A stretch of DNA of 8,691 bases. It comes from Rhizobium sp. (GTDB lineage: Bacteria; Pseudomonadota; Alphaproteobacteria; Rhizobiales; Rhizobiaceae). Shown piece by piece: positions 1-6,218 of this stretch (position 1 is its first letter; every line of letters starts with the position of its first letter). The stretch covers positions 1-8,691 of the forward strand of contig DPXQ01000164.1 of the NCBI GenBank assembly GCA_003527225.1, in the 5' to 3' direction. Below the pieces are notes generated by a model. The model had not been told where the DNA came from. It saw nothing but the letters and a program-made list of their open reading frames with translations, and searched no databases. A program made the position numbers and the translations under genes.

Positions 1-39
1 TTTTGAGTCAGGCGCGTCTACCAGTTCCGCCAAAGGGGC
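1..39 (-). tRNA. tRNA-Leu(CAA), 5' part, truncated by window edge
   Basis: Read on the minus strand from 39 down to 1, the sequence gives an acceptor strand GCCCCTT, then T8 and G9, a leucine-type D arm with GGTAGACGC, and the 5' half of the anticodon stem (CCTGA). The seven-base anticodon loop is CTCAAAA, which places CAA at positions 34-36, so it reads UUG codons. The D arm and the start GCCCC fit bacterial tRNA-Leu. The variable arm, T arm and 3' end lie outside the window, so the long class II variable arm cannot be checked. A well-placed promoter sits just upstream at 71-98. Confidence 0.9.
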
Positions 40-70
40 CCGAAACTTCGAAATGTCGAAACTTGGCCGG

Positions 71-98
71 ACTATACGAAGCCGCACCCCTAGGTCAA
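71..98 (-). promoter_or_regulatory. Sigma-70-type promoter of tRNA-Leu
   Basis: On the minus strand a -35 hexamer TTGACC (93-98) is followed after 16 bp by a -10 hexamer TATAGT (71-76). This resembles the rhizobial CTTGAC-N17-CTATAT pattern. The expected start of transcription, near position 64, lies about 25 bases before the first tRNA base at 39, a normal leader length. The leader contains the 8-mer CGAAACTT twice (41-48 and 57-64, plus strand), of unknown meaning. Confidence 0.65.
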
Positions 99-225
99 CC
101 GGCTTTGTGCAGATTTTGAACTTTCACGATAAGTTTTGCCGCCTGTACCGGCCAGCGGTAATGCCAGCCATTTACACCTGCACACGGCTTGCATAAAACC
201 GGTCCGTACCGCCTCGGGGAAAAAT

Positions 226-807
226 ATGCTGCGTCGCCTCTACAACTGGACCATGTCACTCGCGGGAACGCCGCATGCCGAAAAAGCGCTGTTCGGCGTG
301 TCATTCGCCGAGAGTTCCTTTTTCCCCCTCCCGCCGGACGTTCTGCTGATCCCTATGGTGATCGCAAGGCCAGACAAATGGCTGAGGCTTGCCTTCCTCT
401 GCACGATTGCTTCCCTTCTCGGCGCTTTTCTCGGCTATGCCATCGGCAGGTTTCTCTATGAAACAATCGGCGCGCCGATCCTGGCTTTCTATGGAAAGGA
501 AAACGCTTTCGAGCAGGTGGCCGCTTGGTACAACACCTGGGGCGGATGGGGCGTCCTTTTCGCGGCAGTCACCCCCTTCCCCTACAAGGTTCTGACGATT
601 TTCTCCGGCGCCACCGGGCTGAACTTCGCCATTTTCACAATTGTCAGCATTGTCGGCCGCGCGGCACGATTTTTTCTCGTCGCGTGGCTGCTCAAGATGT
701 ATGGCGAGCCGATCCGGATCTTCATCGAGAAGTATCTCAGCCTCCTTTTTGCCGTTTTCATGGTTCTCCTGCTCGGCGGTTTCTACCTTGTGAAATATGT
801 CTTCTGA
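226..807 (+). CDS. YqaA/DedA-like VTT-domain inner-membrane protein
   Basis: This 193-residue hydrophobic protein belongs to the YqaA branch of the DedA/VTT (SNARE-associated) superfamily. Members are inner-membrane proteins linked to membrane homeostasis and, in some DedA proteins, lipid-carrier flipping; the exact substrate of this branch is not established. Visible family marks are the acidic re-entrant loop E29-SSFFPLPPD-38, a glycine-rich helix near 66-75 (GAFLGYAIGR), and TPFPYK at 116-121 leading into a segment with G144-R145 and R148. A final membrane span runs from about 172 to 189. I chose the ATG at 226 because GGGGA at 216-220 lies 5 bases upstream and the conserved region starts soon after; an in-frame TTG at 136 would add 30 residues that do not look like family sequence. 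The frame overlaps the next gene, dsbB, by up to 11 bp, which suggests co-transcription. Confidence 0.85.
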   Translation: MLRRLYNWTMSLAGTPHAEKALFGVSFAESSFFPLPPDVLLIPMVIARPDKWLRLAFLCTIASLLGAFLGYAIGRFLYETIGAPILAFYGKENAFEQVAAWYNTWGGWGVLFAAVTPFPYKVLTIFSGATGLNFAIFTIVSIVGRAARFFLVAWLLKMYGEPIRIFIEKYLSLLFAVFMVLLLGGFYLVKYVF

Positions 808-1330
808 CCGGATGGGTATCATGGCTTCCGTTTCCACACACATGACCGCCACCGCCGCCCTACTTGTCACGGTCGGAATGATCGTGGTCGTCGGCTCGGC
901 GCTCGCTTTCGAACATATCGGCGGATACATACCCTGTGCCCTCTGCCTCCTGCAGAGAAATCCCTACTACATCGGGATTCCGGTCGGCATTCTGGCTGTC
1001 CTTTCCGCCTTGCTGAAACTACCCACGTGGATCACGCGGGGCCTCTTGGCTATCATCGCCATTCTGATGATCGTCGGCGCTGGCCTTGGTGTCTATCATT
1101 CCGGGGTCGAGTGGGGTTTCTGGGAAGGCCCGGCAAGCTGTTCCGTCGGCGGAACCGCGCCGACTACCGGTTCAGGCAACATCCTCAGCCAACTCAATAG
1201 CGTCAAGGGGCCATCCTGCACAGAAGCGACGCTTCGCGTGCTCGGCTTGTCGTTTGCCGGATGGAACGTCCTGACAAGTCTGGCGCTTGCGGCAATTGCC
1301 ATCTGGGGCGCGCTCGGGAAGAGCCGCTGA
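797..1330 (+). CDS. dsbB: Disulfide bond formation protein DsbB
   Basis: DsbB-family inner-membrane oxidase that reoxidises the periplasmic thiol oxidase DsbA and passes the electrons to ubiquinone. The 177-residue frame shows the four-span plan: hydrophobic segments at about 18-38, 56-74, 82-100 and 150-171. The first periplasmic loop carries the redox pair C47-A-L-C50, directly followed by the family's LLQR-type segment. The second loop carries C115 and C141, the pair that exchanges with DsbA, preceded by an HSGVEWGFWEGP stretch typical of alphaproteobacterial members. All four essential cysteines are present. The start is uncertain: the ATG at 797 overlaps the upstream gene, and in-frame ATGs at 815 and 821 would shorten the protein by 6 or 8 residues without touching the first span. 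None has a strong ribosome binding site, so translation may be coupled to the upstream gene. No dsbA is in the window. Confidence 0.92.
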   Translation: MSSDRMGIMASVSTHMTATAALLVTVGMIVVVGSALAFEHIGGYIPCALCLLQRNPYYIGIPVGILAVLSALLKLPTWITRGLLAIIAILMIVGAGLGVYHSGVEWGFWEGPASCSVGGTAPTTGSGNILSQLNSVKGPSCTEATLRVLGLSFAGWNVLTSLALAAIAIWGALGKSR

Positions 1331-1336
1331 AGCCGA

Positions 1337-1894
1337 TCACGGCTGCAGTTCGGAATCCCAGTAGAGATAATCGACCCAGCTTTCGTGCAGATAGTTGGGC
1401 GGAAACATACGACCGTTATTGTGCAGATCCTGCACAGTCGGGCGGTAAGGCCTTTGCGACGGAAACATGCTTGCCTGCTTCGGAAGCTTGCTGCCCTTCC
1501 TGAGATTACAGGGCGAACAGGCCGCCACCACATTCTCCCAGGTCGTTTCTCCCCCGTGGGCGCGCGGTATAACGTGGTCGAAAGTCAAGTCGTCGGAGGC
1601 GCCACAGTACTGGCAAGAAAACCGGTCGCGCAGAAAGACGTTGAAGCGGGTGAAGGCCGGGTTACGGGTCGGCTGCACATAGGTTTTCAGGCTCACAACA
1701 CTCGGCAACCGCATCGAAAAGCTGGGCGAACAGACCGAGCAGTCGTATTCGGCTATGATGTTTACGCGGTCAAGAAAGACTGCCTTGATCGCGTCCTGCC
1801 AGGACCAGAGCGACAAGGGATAATAACTCAGTGGCCTGTAGTCGGCATTCAGGACGAGCGCCGGCAAGGACTGGGGAGAGACTGCAATCGTCAA
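1337..1894 (-). CDS. HNH endonuclease
   Basis: A 185-residue protein of the stand-alone HNH nuclease type common in alphaproteobacterial chromosomes. The HNH fold is visible: zinc ligands C94-Q-Y-C97 and C126-S-P-C129, the catalytic-type D106-H107, then N121 and N130 in the order expected for a beta-beta-alpha-metal nuclease. Residues 10-90 form an N-terminal part of the kind found in this subfamily (VLNADYRPL near 14-22, MRLPSVV near 61-67); its function is unknown. The start is a TTG at 1892-1894, supported by AGGAG (1901-1905 on the complement) six bases upstream; no in-frame ATG occurs before residue 61, inside the conserved part. It converges on dsbB with a 6-bp gap and lies 75 bp downstream of alkA on the same strand. 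A DNA repair or processing role is only inference from family and neighbour. Confidence 0.9.
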   Translation of the reverse strand: MTIAVSPQSLPALVLNADYRPLSYYPLSLWSWQDAIKAVFLDRVNIIAEYDCSVCSPSFSMRLPSVVSLKTYVQPTRNPAFTRFNVFLRDRFSCQYCGASDDLTFDHVIPRAHGGETTWENVVAACSPCNLRKGSKLPKQASMFPSQRPYRPTVQDLHNNGRMFPPNYLHESWVDYLYWDSELQP

Positions 1895-1900
1895 GGGCTT

Positions 1901-1905
1901 CTCCT
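1901..1905 (-). promoter_or_regulatory. Ribosome binding site that fixes a TTG start
   Basis: On the minus strand AGGAG lies six bases before the TTG at 1892-1894. With no in-frame ATG until residue 61 of the HNH protein, this site decides the start. Confidence 0.7.
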
Positions 1906-1929
1906 GAGCGATTCGGCATCTACCTTTGT

Positions 1930-1959
1930 ATATTAGGTCCGTTGTTACAGGATTGTGAA
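1930..1959 (-). promoter_or_regulatory. Possible sigma-70 promoter of the HNH gene
   Basis: On the minus strand TTCACA (1954-1959) and TAATAT (1930-1935) are separated by 18 bp, and TAATAT lies about 35 bases before the TTG start. The -35 matches only part of the consensus, and the HNH gene could instead be read through from alkA, whose stop is 75 bp upstream. Confidence 0.35.
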
Positions 1960-1969
1960 GCCAAATAAA

Positions 1970-2638
1970 TCAACGGCTCGCGGATTGCGGCAATTCGCCT
2001 GCTGGTTCTCCATCGCGGCCAAGTCGGACGGCATAATAGGCCCAGAAGAGCCGGGCGGCCACCGAGCGCCATGGTCGCCACGCCTCCGCGATTTGGGCAA
2101 CCGTCCGAATACCCGGCCGCGTCTCATGCCCAAGCGCATTTCCGACCGCAGTCCGCAATGCCACATCGCCGGCAGGGAAGACATCCGGATGGCCGCCGCA
2201 AAACATCAGATAGACTTCCGCCGTCCACAGACCGACACCACGCAACGACGTAAGCCTTTCGACCGCGTCCGGAGCCTCGAGACGCGCAACGGCGCCGAGA
2301 TCAAGCTGACCAGACACAATCGCTTCGGCGACGAGCCGCAGCGTCGCCGCCTTTGCTCGAGAAAGACCGAGCGTGCTCACCGCGACCTCATCGAGAGCCA
2401 GATAGGTAAGCGCGTCGGGGCTCCCCGTCGCGTCCACGATACGCCGCCAGATTGCCTCGGCGCTCGCCTTCGACACCATCTGCGACACGATGATGTGGGC
2501 AAGCCCGGCAAATCCAGGCTCCAAAAGCCGCAATGGTAGAGGACCTGTCATGGCCGCCAGACCTTTGAGCCTCGGGTCAATTTCCAGGAGCTCCAGAAGT
2601 CCCGCCTCGATGTCGTGTTCGGTTCTTATGATCACCAT
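1970..2638 (-). CDS. alkA: DNA-3-methyladenine glycosylase II (AlkA type)
   Basis: A 222-residue base-excision repair glycosylase of the HhH-GPD superfamily, which removes alkylated purines such as 3-methyladenine and leaves an abasic site. The helix-hairpin-helix is seen at about 130-140 (LTSLRGVGLWTAE), followed by a G/P-rich stretch and the catalytic aspartate D158 in PAGDVALR. The upstream helix ILLxxVSQ-type motif appears as HIIVSQMVSKASA at 48-60. It is shorter than E. coli AlkA (282 residues) and lacks that protein's N-terminal beta domain, so it is a core-only form like many alphaproteobacterial members. Start ATG at 2636-2638 has only a weak purine stretch upstream (GGGATGAAAAAAG). 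The gene is divergent from gluQRS across 66 bp and followed by the HNH gene. No Ada-type gene is present nearby. Confidence 0.9.
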   Translation of the reverse strand: MVIIRTEHDIEAGLLELLEIDPRLKGLAAMTGPLPLRLLEPGFAGLAHIIVSQMVSKASAEAIWRRIVDATGSPDALTYLALDEVAVSTLGLSRAKAATLRLVAEAIVSGQLDLGAVARLEAPDAVERLTSLRGVGLWTAEVYLMFCGGHPDVFPAGDVALRTAVGNALGHETRPGIRTVAQIAEAWRPWRSVAARLFWAYYAVRLGRDGEPAGELPQSASR

Positions 2639-2704
2639 CTTTTTTCATCCCGCGGCGCGAACGCGACCCTTGGCCGATACGCGCAGTTCGTGCCAGAAAG
2701 GAGC
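2639..2704. promoter_or_regulatory. Divergent control region between alkA and gluQRS
   Basis: This 66-bp G+C-rich gap must hold the 5' signals of both genes unless gluQRS is transcribed from within alkA. I see no convincing sigma-70 hexamer pair in either direction. On the minus strand a sigma-54-like string (2680-2695) is present and is treated as a finding, not as a firm promoter. On the plus strand AGGAG at 2699-2703 lies just one base before the gluQRS ATG, an unusually short spacing. Confidence 0.4.
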
Positions 2705-3589
2705 ATGATCGCCTTCGATAGTCAAAAGCCGGTTTTCCGTTTTGCTCCCAGTCCCAATGGACTTCTCCATCTCGGCCACGCCCTGTCAGCGCTGCTCAAC
2801 CACGACATGGCGAAGGCTGCGGGCGGGCGGCTGCTGTTGCGTATCGAGGATATCGACACTGCCCGCTGCACGCAGGAGTTCGAGTCCACAATCTTCGAGG
2901 ATCTCGCCTGGCTCGGCTTGTCCTGGGAAAAGCCCGTTCGCCGGCAGTCGGACCATTTTTCAGACTATCGCGACGCGCTGGGGGAACTCATCGATCGGGA
3001 ACTGGCCTATCCAGCTTTCATGACACGCGGCGAGGTCAAGGCGCATGTAGTAGCTTCCGAAGCCGCCGGCACGACATGGCCCCGCGATCCGGATGGCGCA
3101 CCTTGGTATCCGCCGATCGACAGGCAAAGGTCCTTGAGTCAAAGGAAGGACCTGATTGCAGGCGGCACCAGGCATGTCTGGCGGCTGGATACCGCCCGTG
3201 CGCTTGCCGACCTTCCGACGCCGCTGACGTGGACCGACACGGGCGACGGACCGACCGGAACCATCCCGGCCGGTCCCTGCGCCTGGGGCGATGTCGTGCT
3301 CTGGCGCTCCGATGCCCCCTCAAGCTACCATCTTTCGGTGACCATCGACGATGCTCTGCAAGGCGTCACCCATGTCGTGCGCGGGCTCGATCTCTTCCAT
3401 GCGACATCGGTTCACAGGCTCCTGCAGGAACTGCTTGGCCTTGCCTGCCCGGCCTATCATCATCACCGGCTGATTCTCGGCCCGGACGGCCGCAAGCTTT
3501 CAAAAAGCCTTGGCGATGCGGCTTTGGCTACGCTCAGAAAACAAGGTCTGACGTCAGCGGATGTCCGCAGGCTTGTCGGCCTTGCTTGA
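2705..3589 (+). CDS. gluQRS: tRNA glutamyl-Q(34) synthetase GluQRS
   Basis: A 294-residue paralogue of the glutamyl-tRNA synthetase catalytic domain. The family activates glutamate and attaches it to the queuosine base at position 34 of tRNA-Asp rather than to a tRNA 3' end. Class I signatures are present: FAPSPNGLLHLGH at 13-25 with the HIGH-type HLGH, RIEDIDTAR near 46-54, and KLSKS at 264-268 as the KMSKS box. The length fits GluQRS, and the anticodon-binding C-terminal domain of a true GluRS is missing. The zinc-binding C-x-C region seen in E. coli reads AYPAFMTRGE (101-110) and has no cysteine. I chose the ATG at 2705 because conserved sequence begins about 10 residues later; AGGAG is only one base upstream. 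In-frame GTG at 2690 and ATG at 2615 are less likely. The last 36 bp overlap the convergent yihY gene. Confidence 0.92.
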   Translation: MIAFDSQKPVFRFAPSPNGLLHLGHALSALLNHDMAKAAGGRLLLRIEDIDTARCTQEFESTIFEDLAWLGLSWEKPVRRQSDHFSDYRDALGELIDRELAYPAFMTRGEVKAHVVASEAAGTTWPRDPDGAPWYPPIDRQRSLSQRKDLIAGGTRHVWRLDTARALADLPTPLTWTDTGDGPTGTIPAGPCAWGDVVLWRSDAPSSYHLSVTIDDALQGVTHVVRGLDLFHATSVHRLLQELLGLACPAYHHHRLILGPDGRKLSKSLGDAALATLRKQGLTSADVRRLVGLA

Positions 3590-4456
3590 CCTGTTCCGTG
3601 CGTTCGCGACTCGCCTTCCTGAAAGTATGTTGAACTTCAGCAGCGCCGCGTTGAATTCCGCGCCGATGATGAAGATGACTGCGACCATGTAGAGGAACAC
3701 GATCACAACCATGATCGAGGCAAGACCCGCATAGGTCGCCGCATAGTTTGCAAAGGTGGAGATGTAGGAGGCGAAGATTAACGCGCCGACAAGCCAGAAA
3801 ATGAGCGTGAGCAGAACACCGGGAACGACATCGCGGATCCGCCGCCGCCCGGCCGGAAGTCCGATATGAAATACAACCAGCCCGACGGTGAGCAGCCCCA
3901 GAGTTCCATAGACCCGCCAGTTCGAGAGAGTGGCGAGAAAACCCTCGAACCACGGGAACAACTTGTTGGCGAAGGCGAGCGCAACCGGCACAACGACAAG
4001 CAGGCCGCTGATCGCGGCGAGCACAACGACAGCACCGAGCACATAGCCGAAGCTGACAAGGCGCGTCAGATACCATGGGCGCGTTTCGCCAACCCGGTAG
4101 GCGCGATTGAGCGAGACCCGCAACGCTTCCACGCCGTTCGACGCGAAATAGGCCGCAGCGAGCACGGATACCGTCAACAACCCGCCGCGCGGGATCGTCA
4201 GGACCTGCACCACCTGTTCGGAAAGCGGCTTGGCGATCGCTTCCGGCCAGGTATCGAAGATGATGTGTATCGCCGTGTCGGCAAAGCGATCGGCGCCGAG
4301 GAAGCTCGCAAGAGCAGTCCCGAAAATCAGGAAAGGGAAGACCGCGAGCAGCGCCGAGAGCGCGACATGACTCGCCATCGCCCAACCGTCATCCTCGGAG
4401 AAGTGGTTCAGTGCATCGAAGCTGACCTTGTAGAGCATGCGCAGGAATGCCGGCAT
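3554..4456 (-). CDS. yihY: YihY/BrkB family inner-membrane protein
   Basis: A 300-residue integral membrane protein of the YihY/virulence factor BrkB family, once mislabelled ribonuclease BN. Its biochemical role is not established. Hydrophobic spans lie at about 30-54, 92-106, 134-163, 184-199, 211-232 and 244-267, the usual six-span plan. Family sequence is clear at SNGVEALRVSLNRAY (106-120) and in the last span, which ends with GAEFNA (265-270). The cytoplasmic tail after 279 is basic and polar. The ATG at 4454-4456 has AAGGAG (4462-4467 on the complement) five bases upstream, a strong ribosome binding site. The 3' end overlaps gluQRS by 36 bp in the convergent direction, and the gene is divergent from the short-chain dehydrogenase across 83 bp. 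The large opposite-strand open frames here are shadows. Confidence 0.92.
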   Translation of the reverse strand: MPAFLRMLYKVSFDALNHFSEDDGWAMASHVALSALLAVFPFLIFGTALASFLGADRFADTAIHIIFDTWPEAIAKPLSEQVVQVLTIPRGGLLTVSVLAAAYFASNGVEALRVSLNRAYRVGETRPWYLTRLVSFGYVLGAVVVLAAISGLLVVVPVALAFANKLFPWFEGFLATLSNWRVYGTLGLLTVGLVVFHIGLPAGRRRIRDVVPGVLLTLIFWLVGALIFASYISTFANYAATYAGLASIMVVIVFLYMVAVIFIIGAEFNAALLKFNILSGRRVANARNRSSKADKPADIR

Positions 4457-4539
4457 TCCATCTCCTTGAATTCGGCGCGCCGATTGTCACCCGCGAGCGA
4501 ATATGGGAAACCGGGATCCGTTTGTACAGGAAACAATCG
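4457..4539. promoter_or_regulatory. Divergent intergenic region yihY / SDR operon
   Basis: These 83 bp separate two divergent starts and should carry promoters for both yihY and the downstream SDR cluster. A perfect 12-bp palindrome TCGGCGCGCCGA sits at 4472-4483, just upstream of the yihY ribosome binding site. On the minus strand TGTACA and CATATT with a 17-bp spacer form a weak promoter candidate for yihY. No convincing plus-strand promoter is visible. AGGA at 4528-4531 is the SDR ribosome binding site. Confidence 0.4.
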
Positions 4540-5373
4540 ATGACAGACCGCCCCAGCATCATCGTCACCGGCTGCTCTTCGGGCATCGGTGCGCATTGCG
4601 CACGAGCGCTGAAAAACGACGGCTGGCGCGTTTTCGCGACGGTTCGCAAGCTCGACGACCTTGAACCCCTCGGCGCAGCGGGTATCGAAGCCTTCATGAT
4701 GGACTATACCGATACGCAGAGCATTGCCGCCTTGGTGAAAGAGGTCGACTTGCGGACCGGCGGTCGAATCGACGCGCTGTTCAACAACGGTGCCTATGGC
4801 CAACCTGGCGCCGTCGAAGACCTCACGACCGATGTACTCAGACGCCAGTTCGAGACCAATGTCTTCGGCTGGCACGAACTGACCCGGCAGATCATACCCC
4901 TCATGCGCCGTCAGGGCCGCGGGCGCATCGTGCAGTGTTCGTCGGTCCTAGGGCTCATGCCTTACCGTTTTCGCGGCGCCTATACGGCATCGAAATATGC
5001 GCTGGAGGGCCTGAGCGTGACGATGCGCATGGAACTTGAGGGCAGCGGCATTCACGTCAGCCTGATCGAACCGGGCCCGATCGAATCTCGATTCACGGCC
5101 AACGCGCTTACCCACATCCGCGCGAACATCGATCTTGAGAATTCGGTTCACACAGCCGATTACCAGCGGCAGCTGGCACGCCTCGCGGGAACCGGACCAA
5201 TCAACCGGCACAAGTTGGGGCCGGATGCGGTCTATAAAGTGCTGCAGCATGCCTTGACCGCCAAGCGGCCCCGCCCGCATTATCTCGTCACCACACCAGC
5301 CCGGCAGGGCGCGCTCCTCAAAAGACTGCTGCCTTCCGATCTTTTCTACAGGCTGATGCGGTCACTGGGCTGA
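4540..5373 (+). CDS. Classical short-chain dehydrogenase/reductase (SDR)
   Basis: A 277-residue NAD(P)-dependent oxidoreductase with a Rossmann fold. The nucleotide-binding glycine motif is TGCSSGIG at 10-17, with R36-type basic residues after the second strand (ATVRK, 33-37) that favour NADPH. The structural motif reads NNGAYG at 82-87 instead of the common NNAG. The catalytic set is N107, S135, Y148 and K152 (YTASK), followed by the PGP motif at 178-180. The longer C-terminal part (185-277) resembles the SDRs annotated as retinol or 17-beta-hydroxysteroid dehydrogenase-like; the real substrate cannot be read from the sequence. The start ATG at 4540 has AGGA eight bases upstream and leaves a normal N-terminus; the upstream in-frame ATG at 4447 would overlap yihY. 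It is the first gene of a tight plus-strand cluster. Confidence 0.9.
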   Translation: MTDRPSIIVTGCSSGIGAHCARALKNDGWRVFATVRKLDDLEPLGAAGIEAFMMDYTDTQSIAALVKEVDLRTGGRIDALFNNGAYGQPGAVEDLTTDVLRRQFETNVFGWHELTRQIIPLMRRQGRGRIVQCSSVLGLMPYRFRGAYTASKYALEGLSVTMRMELEGSGIHVSLIEPGPIESRFTANALTHIRANIDLENSVHTADYQRQLARLAGTGPINRHKLGPDAVYKVLQHALTAKRPRPHYLVTTPARQGALLKRLLPSDLFYRLMRSLG

Positions 5374-5400
5374 TACGAACGAAAAGGCAAGAAAACAGAA

Positions 5401-5598
5401 ATGTCCGGTTTTACAACCACCCTCACCCTCATTGTGATGGGACTCGTCGTCCTGGTTCTCGCTCGCGGGCTTTTCAACATGATGAGAGGTGGCAGCGGCA
5501 ACCTCTCCAACAAGCTGATGCGTATGCGTATCCTGTTGCAGGCAGTCGCCATAGCGCTGATCATGCTCACCCTGTGGCTCACCGGTGGCGGACGCTAG
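5401..5598 (+). CDS. HIG1-domain-like twin transmembrane protein
   Basis: A 65-residue protein with two hydrophobic segments (about 6-24 and 44-60) joined by a short polar loop, the plan of HIG1-type proteins, which in mitochondria and some alphaproteobacteria bind respiratory cytochrome c oxidase. The loop and second span carry R41-M-R43-I-L-L-Q47, matching the R-x-R-x3-Q core of the HIG1 signature; the usual Q or I four residues before R41 is N37. The protein probably sits in the inner membrane. Its exact role here is inferred only from family. It starts 27 bp after the SDR stop and ends 14 bp before the adenosyltransferase start, so it is very likely co-transcribed. The ribosome binding site is weak (AAGGCAAG, about a dozen bases upstream). 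Confidence 0.82.
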   Translation: MSGFTTTLTLIVMGLVVLVLARGLFNMMRGGSGNLSNKLMRMRILLQAVAIALIMLTLWLTGGGR

Positions 5599-5612
5599 AA
5601 AGAGGTGCAATC

Positions 5613-6191
5613 ATGGTGAGACTGAACAAGATCTATACCCGGACCGGAGATGACGGCACCACGGCGCTCGTGACCGGACCGCGCCGGCTGAAACATGACC
5701 TGAGGGTCGATGCCTATGGCACGATCGACGAAACCAATTCAACGATCGGCATCGCCCGGCTGCACACCGCCGACATGGCCGAACTCGACGCCATGCTGAT
5801 GCGCATCCAGAACGATCTTTTCGATCTCGGCGCGGATCTCGCCGCCCCGGAAACGGGAGAACAACTCTCCTACGAGCCGCTTCGGGTGATCGAAGCGCAG
5901 GTGACGCGCATCGAGTCCGAGATCGACCAGCTGAATGCCGGTCTCGACCCGCTAAAATCCTTCATCCTACCGGGCGGATCGCCGGCCGCGGCGCATCTTC
6001 ATCTTGCCCGCACGGTGGCGCGCCGCGCCGAGCGCATCATGGTTGAGCTATCCCGCTTCGAGGGCGAGACGATCGACCAACCAGCCCTGAAATACATCAA
6101 CCGGCTGTCGGACTTCCTGTTCGTCGCCGCCCGCTTTGCCAATGACGGCGGCAAGGCGGACATTCTCTGGGTACCGGGCAAGAACCGTTGA
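5613..6191 (+). CDS. pduO: ATP:cob(I)alamin adenosyltransferase, PduO type
   Basis: A 192-residue enzyme that transfers the adenosyl group of ATP to cob(I)alamin or cob(I)yrinic acid a,c-diamide, making the coenzyme B12 used by methylmalonyl-CoA mutase and similar enzymes. PduO-type marks are the ATP-binding N-terminus YTRTGDDGTT (8-17), DAYGTIDETNS (33-43), the loop LPGG (119-122) with the helix HLHLARTVARRAE (128-140), and YINRLSDFLFVAAR (161-174). These are the conserved segments of the five-helix-bundle family that includes human MMAB. It is unrelated to the CobA/BtuR family. The ATG at 5613 has AGAGGTG at 5601-5607, five bases upstream. It follows the HIG1-like gene by 14 bp and precedes the rhomboid gene by 27 bp. 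No other cobalamin gene is in the window, so it may serve salvage or final activation. Confidence 0.93.
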   Translation: MVRLNKIYTRTGDDGTTALVTGPRRLKHDLRVDAYGTIDETNSTIGIARLHTADMAELDAMLMRIQNDLFDLGADLAAPETGEQLSYEPLRVIEAQVTRIESEIDQLNAGLDPLKSFILPGGSPAAAHLHLARTVARRAERIMVELSRFEGETIDQPALKYINRLSDFLFVAARFANDGGKADILWVPGKNR

Positions 6192-6218
6192 ACGGCCGAT
6201 AAGCCGAGAGGGGCGCAA

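Noticed and set aside
301..930. 209-codon minus-strand open frame across the YqaA-like gene and the start of dsbB
   Set aside because: Runs antisense to two recognised membrane-protein genes and has the acidic bias of a shadow frame.
1331..1344. Short hairpin AGCCG-ATCA-CGGCT at the dsbB/HNH convergent junction
   Set aside because: Only five base pairs with no T tract on either strand, so it is not supported as a terminator.
1337..1894. Restriction or phage-defence nuclease
   Set aside because: No methylase, specificity subunit, toxin, integrase or phage gene accompanies it, and its composition matches the surroundings.
1385..1936. 183-codon plus-strand open frame opposite the HNH gene
   Set aside because: It is a shadow of a recognised nuclease with intact motifs; its product is low-complexity, rich in Arg and Gly, and matches no family I know.
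1955..2539. 194-codon plus-strand open frame opposite alkA
   Set aside because: Antisense shadow of a clear HhH-GPD gene; product is rich in Arg and Pro with no domain.
3866..4543. 225-codon plus-strand open frame opposite yihY
   Set aside because: Charged Glu/Arg-rich product typical of the reverse of a membrane-protein gene; no ribosome binding site or family resemblance.
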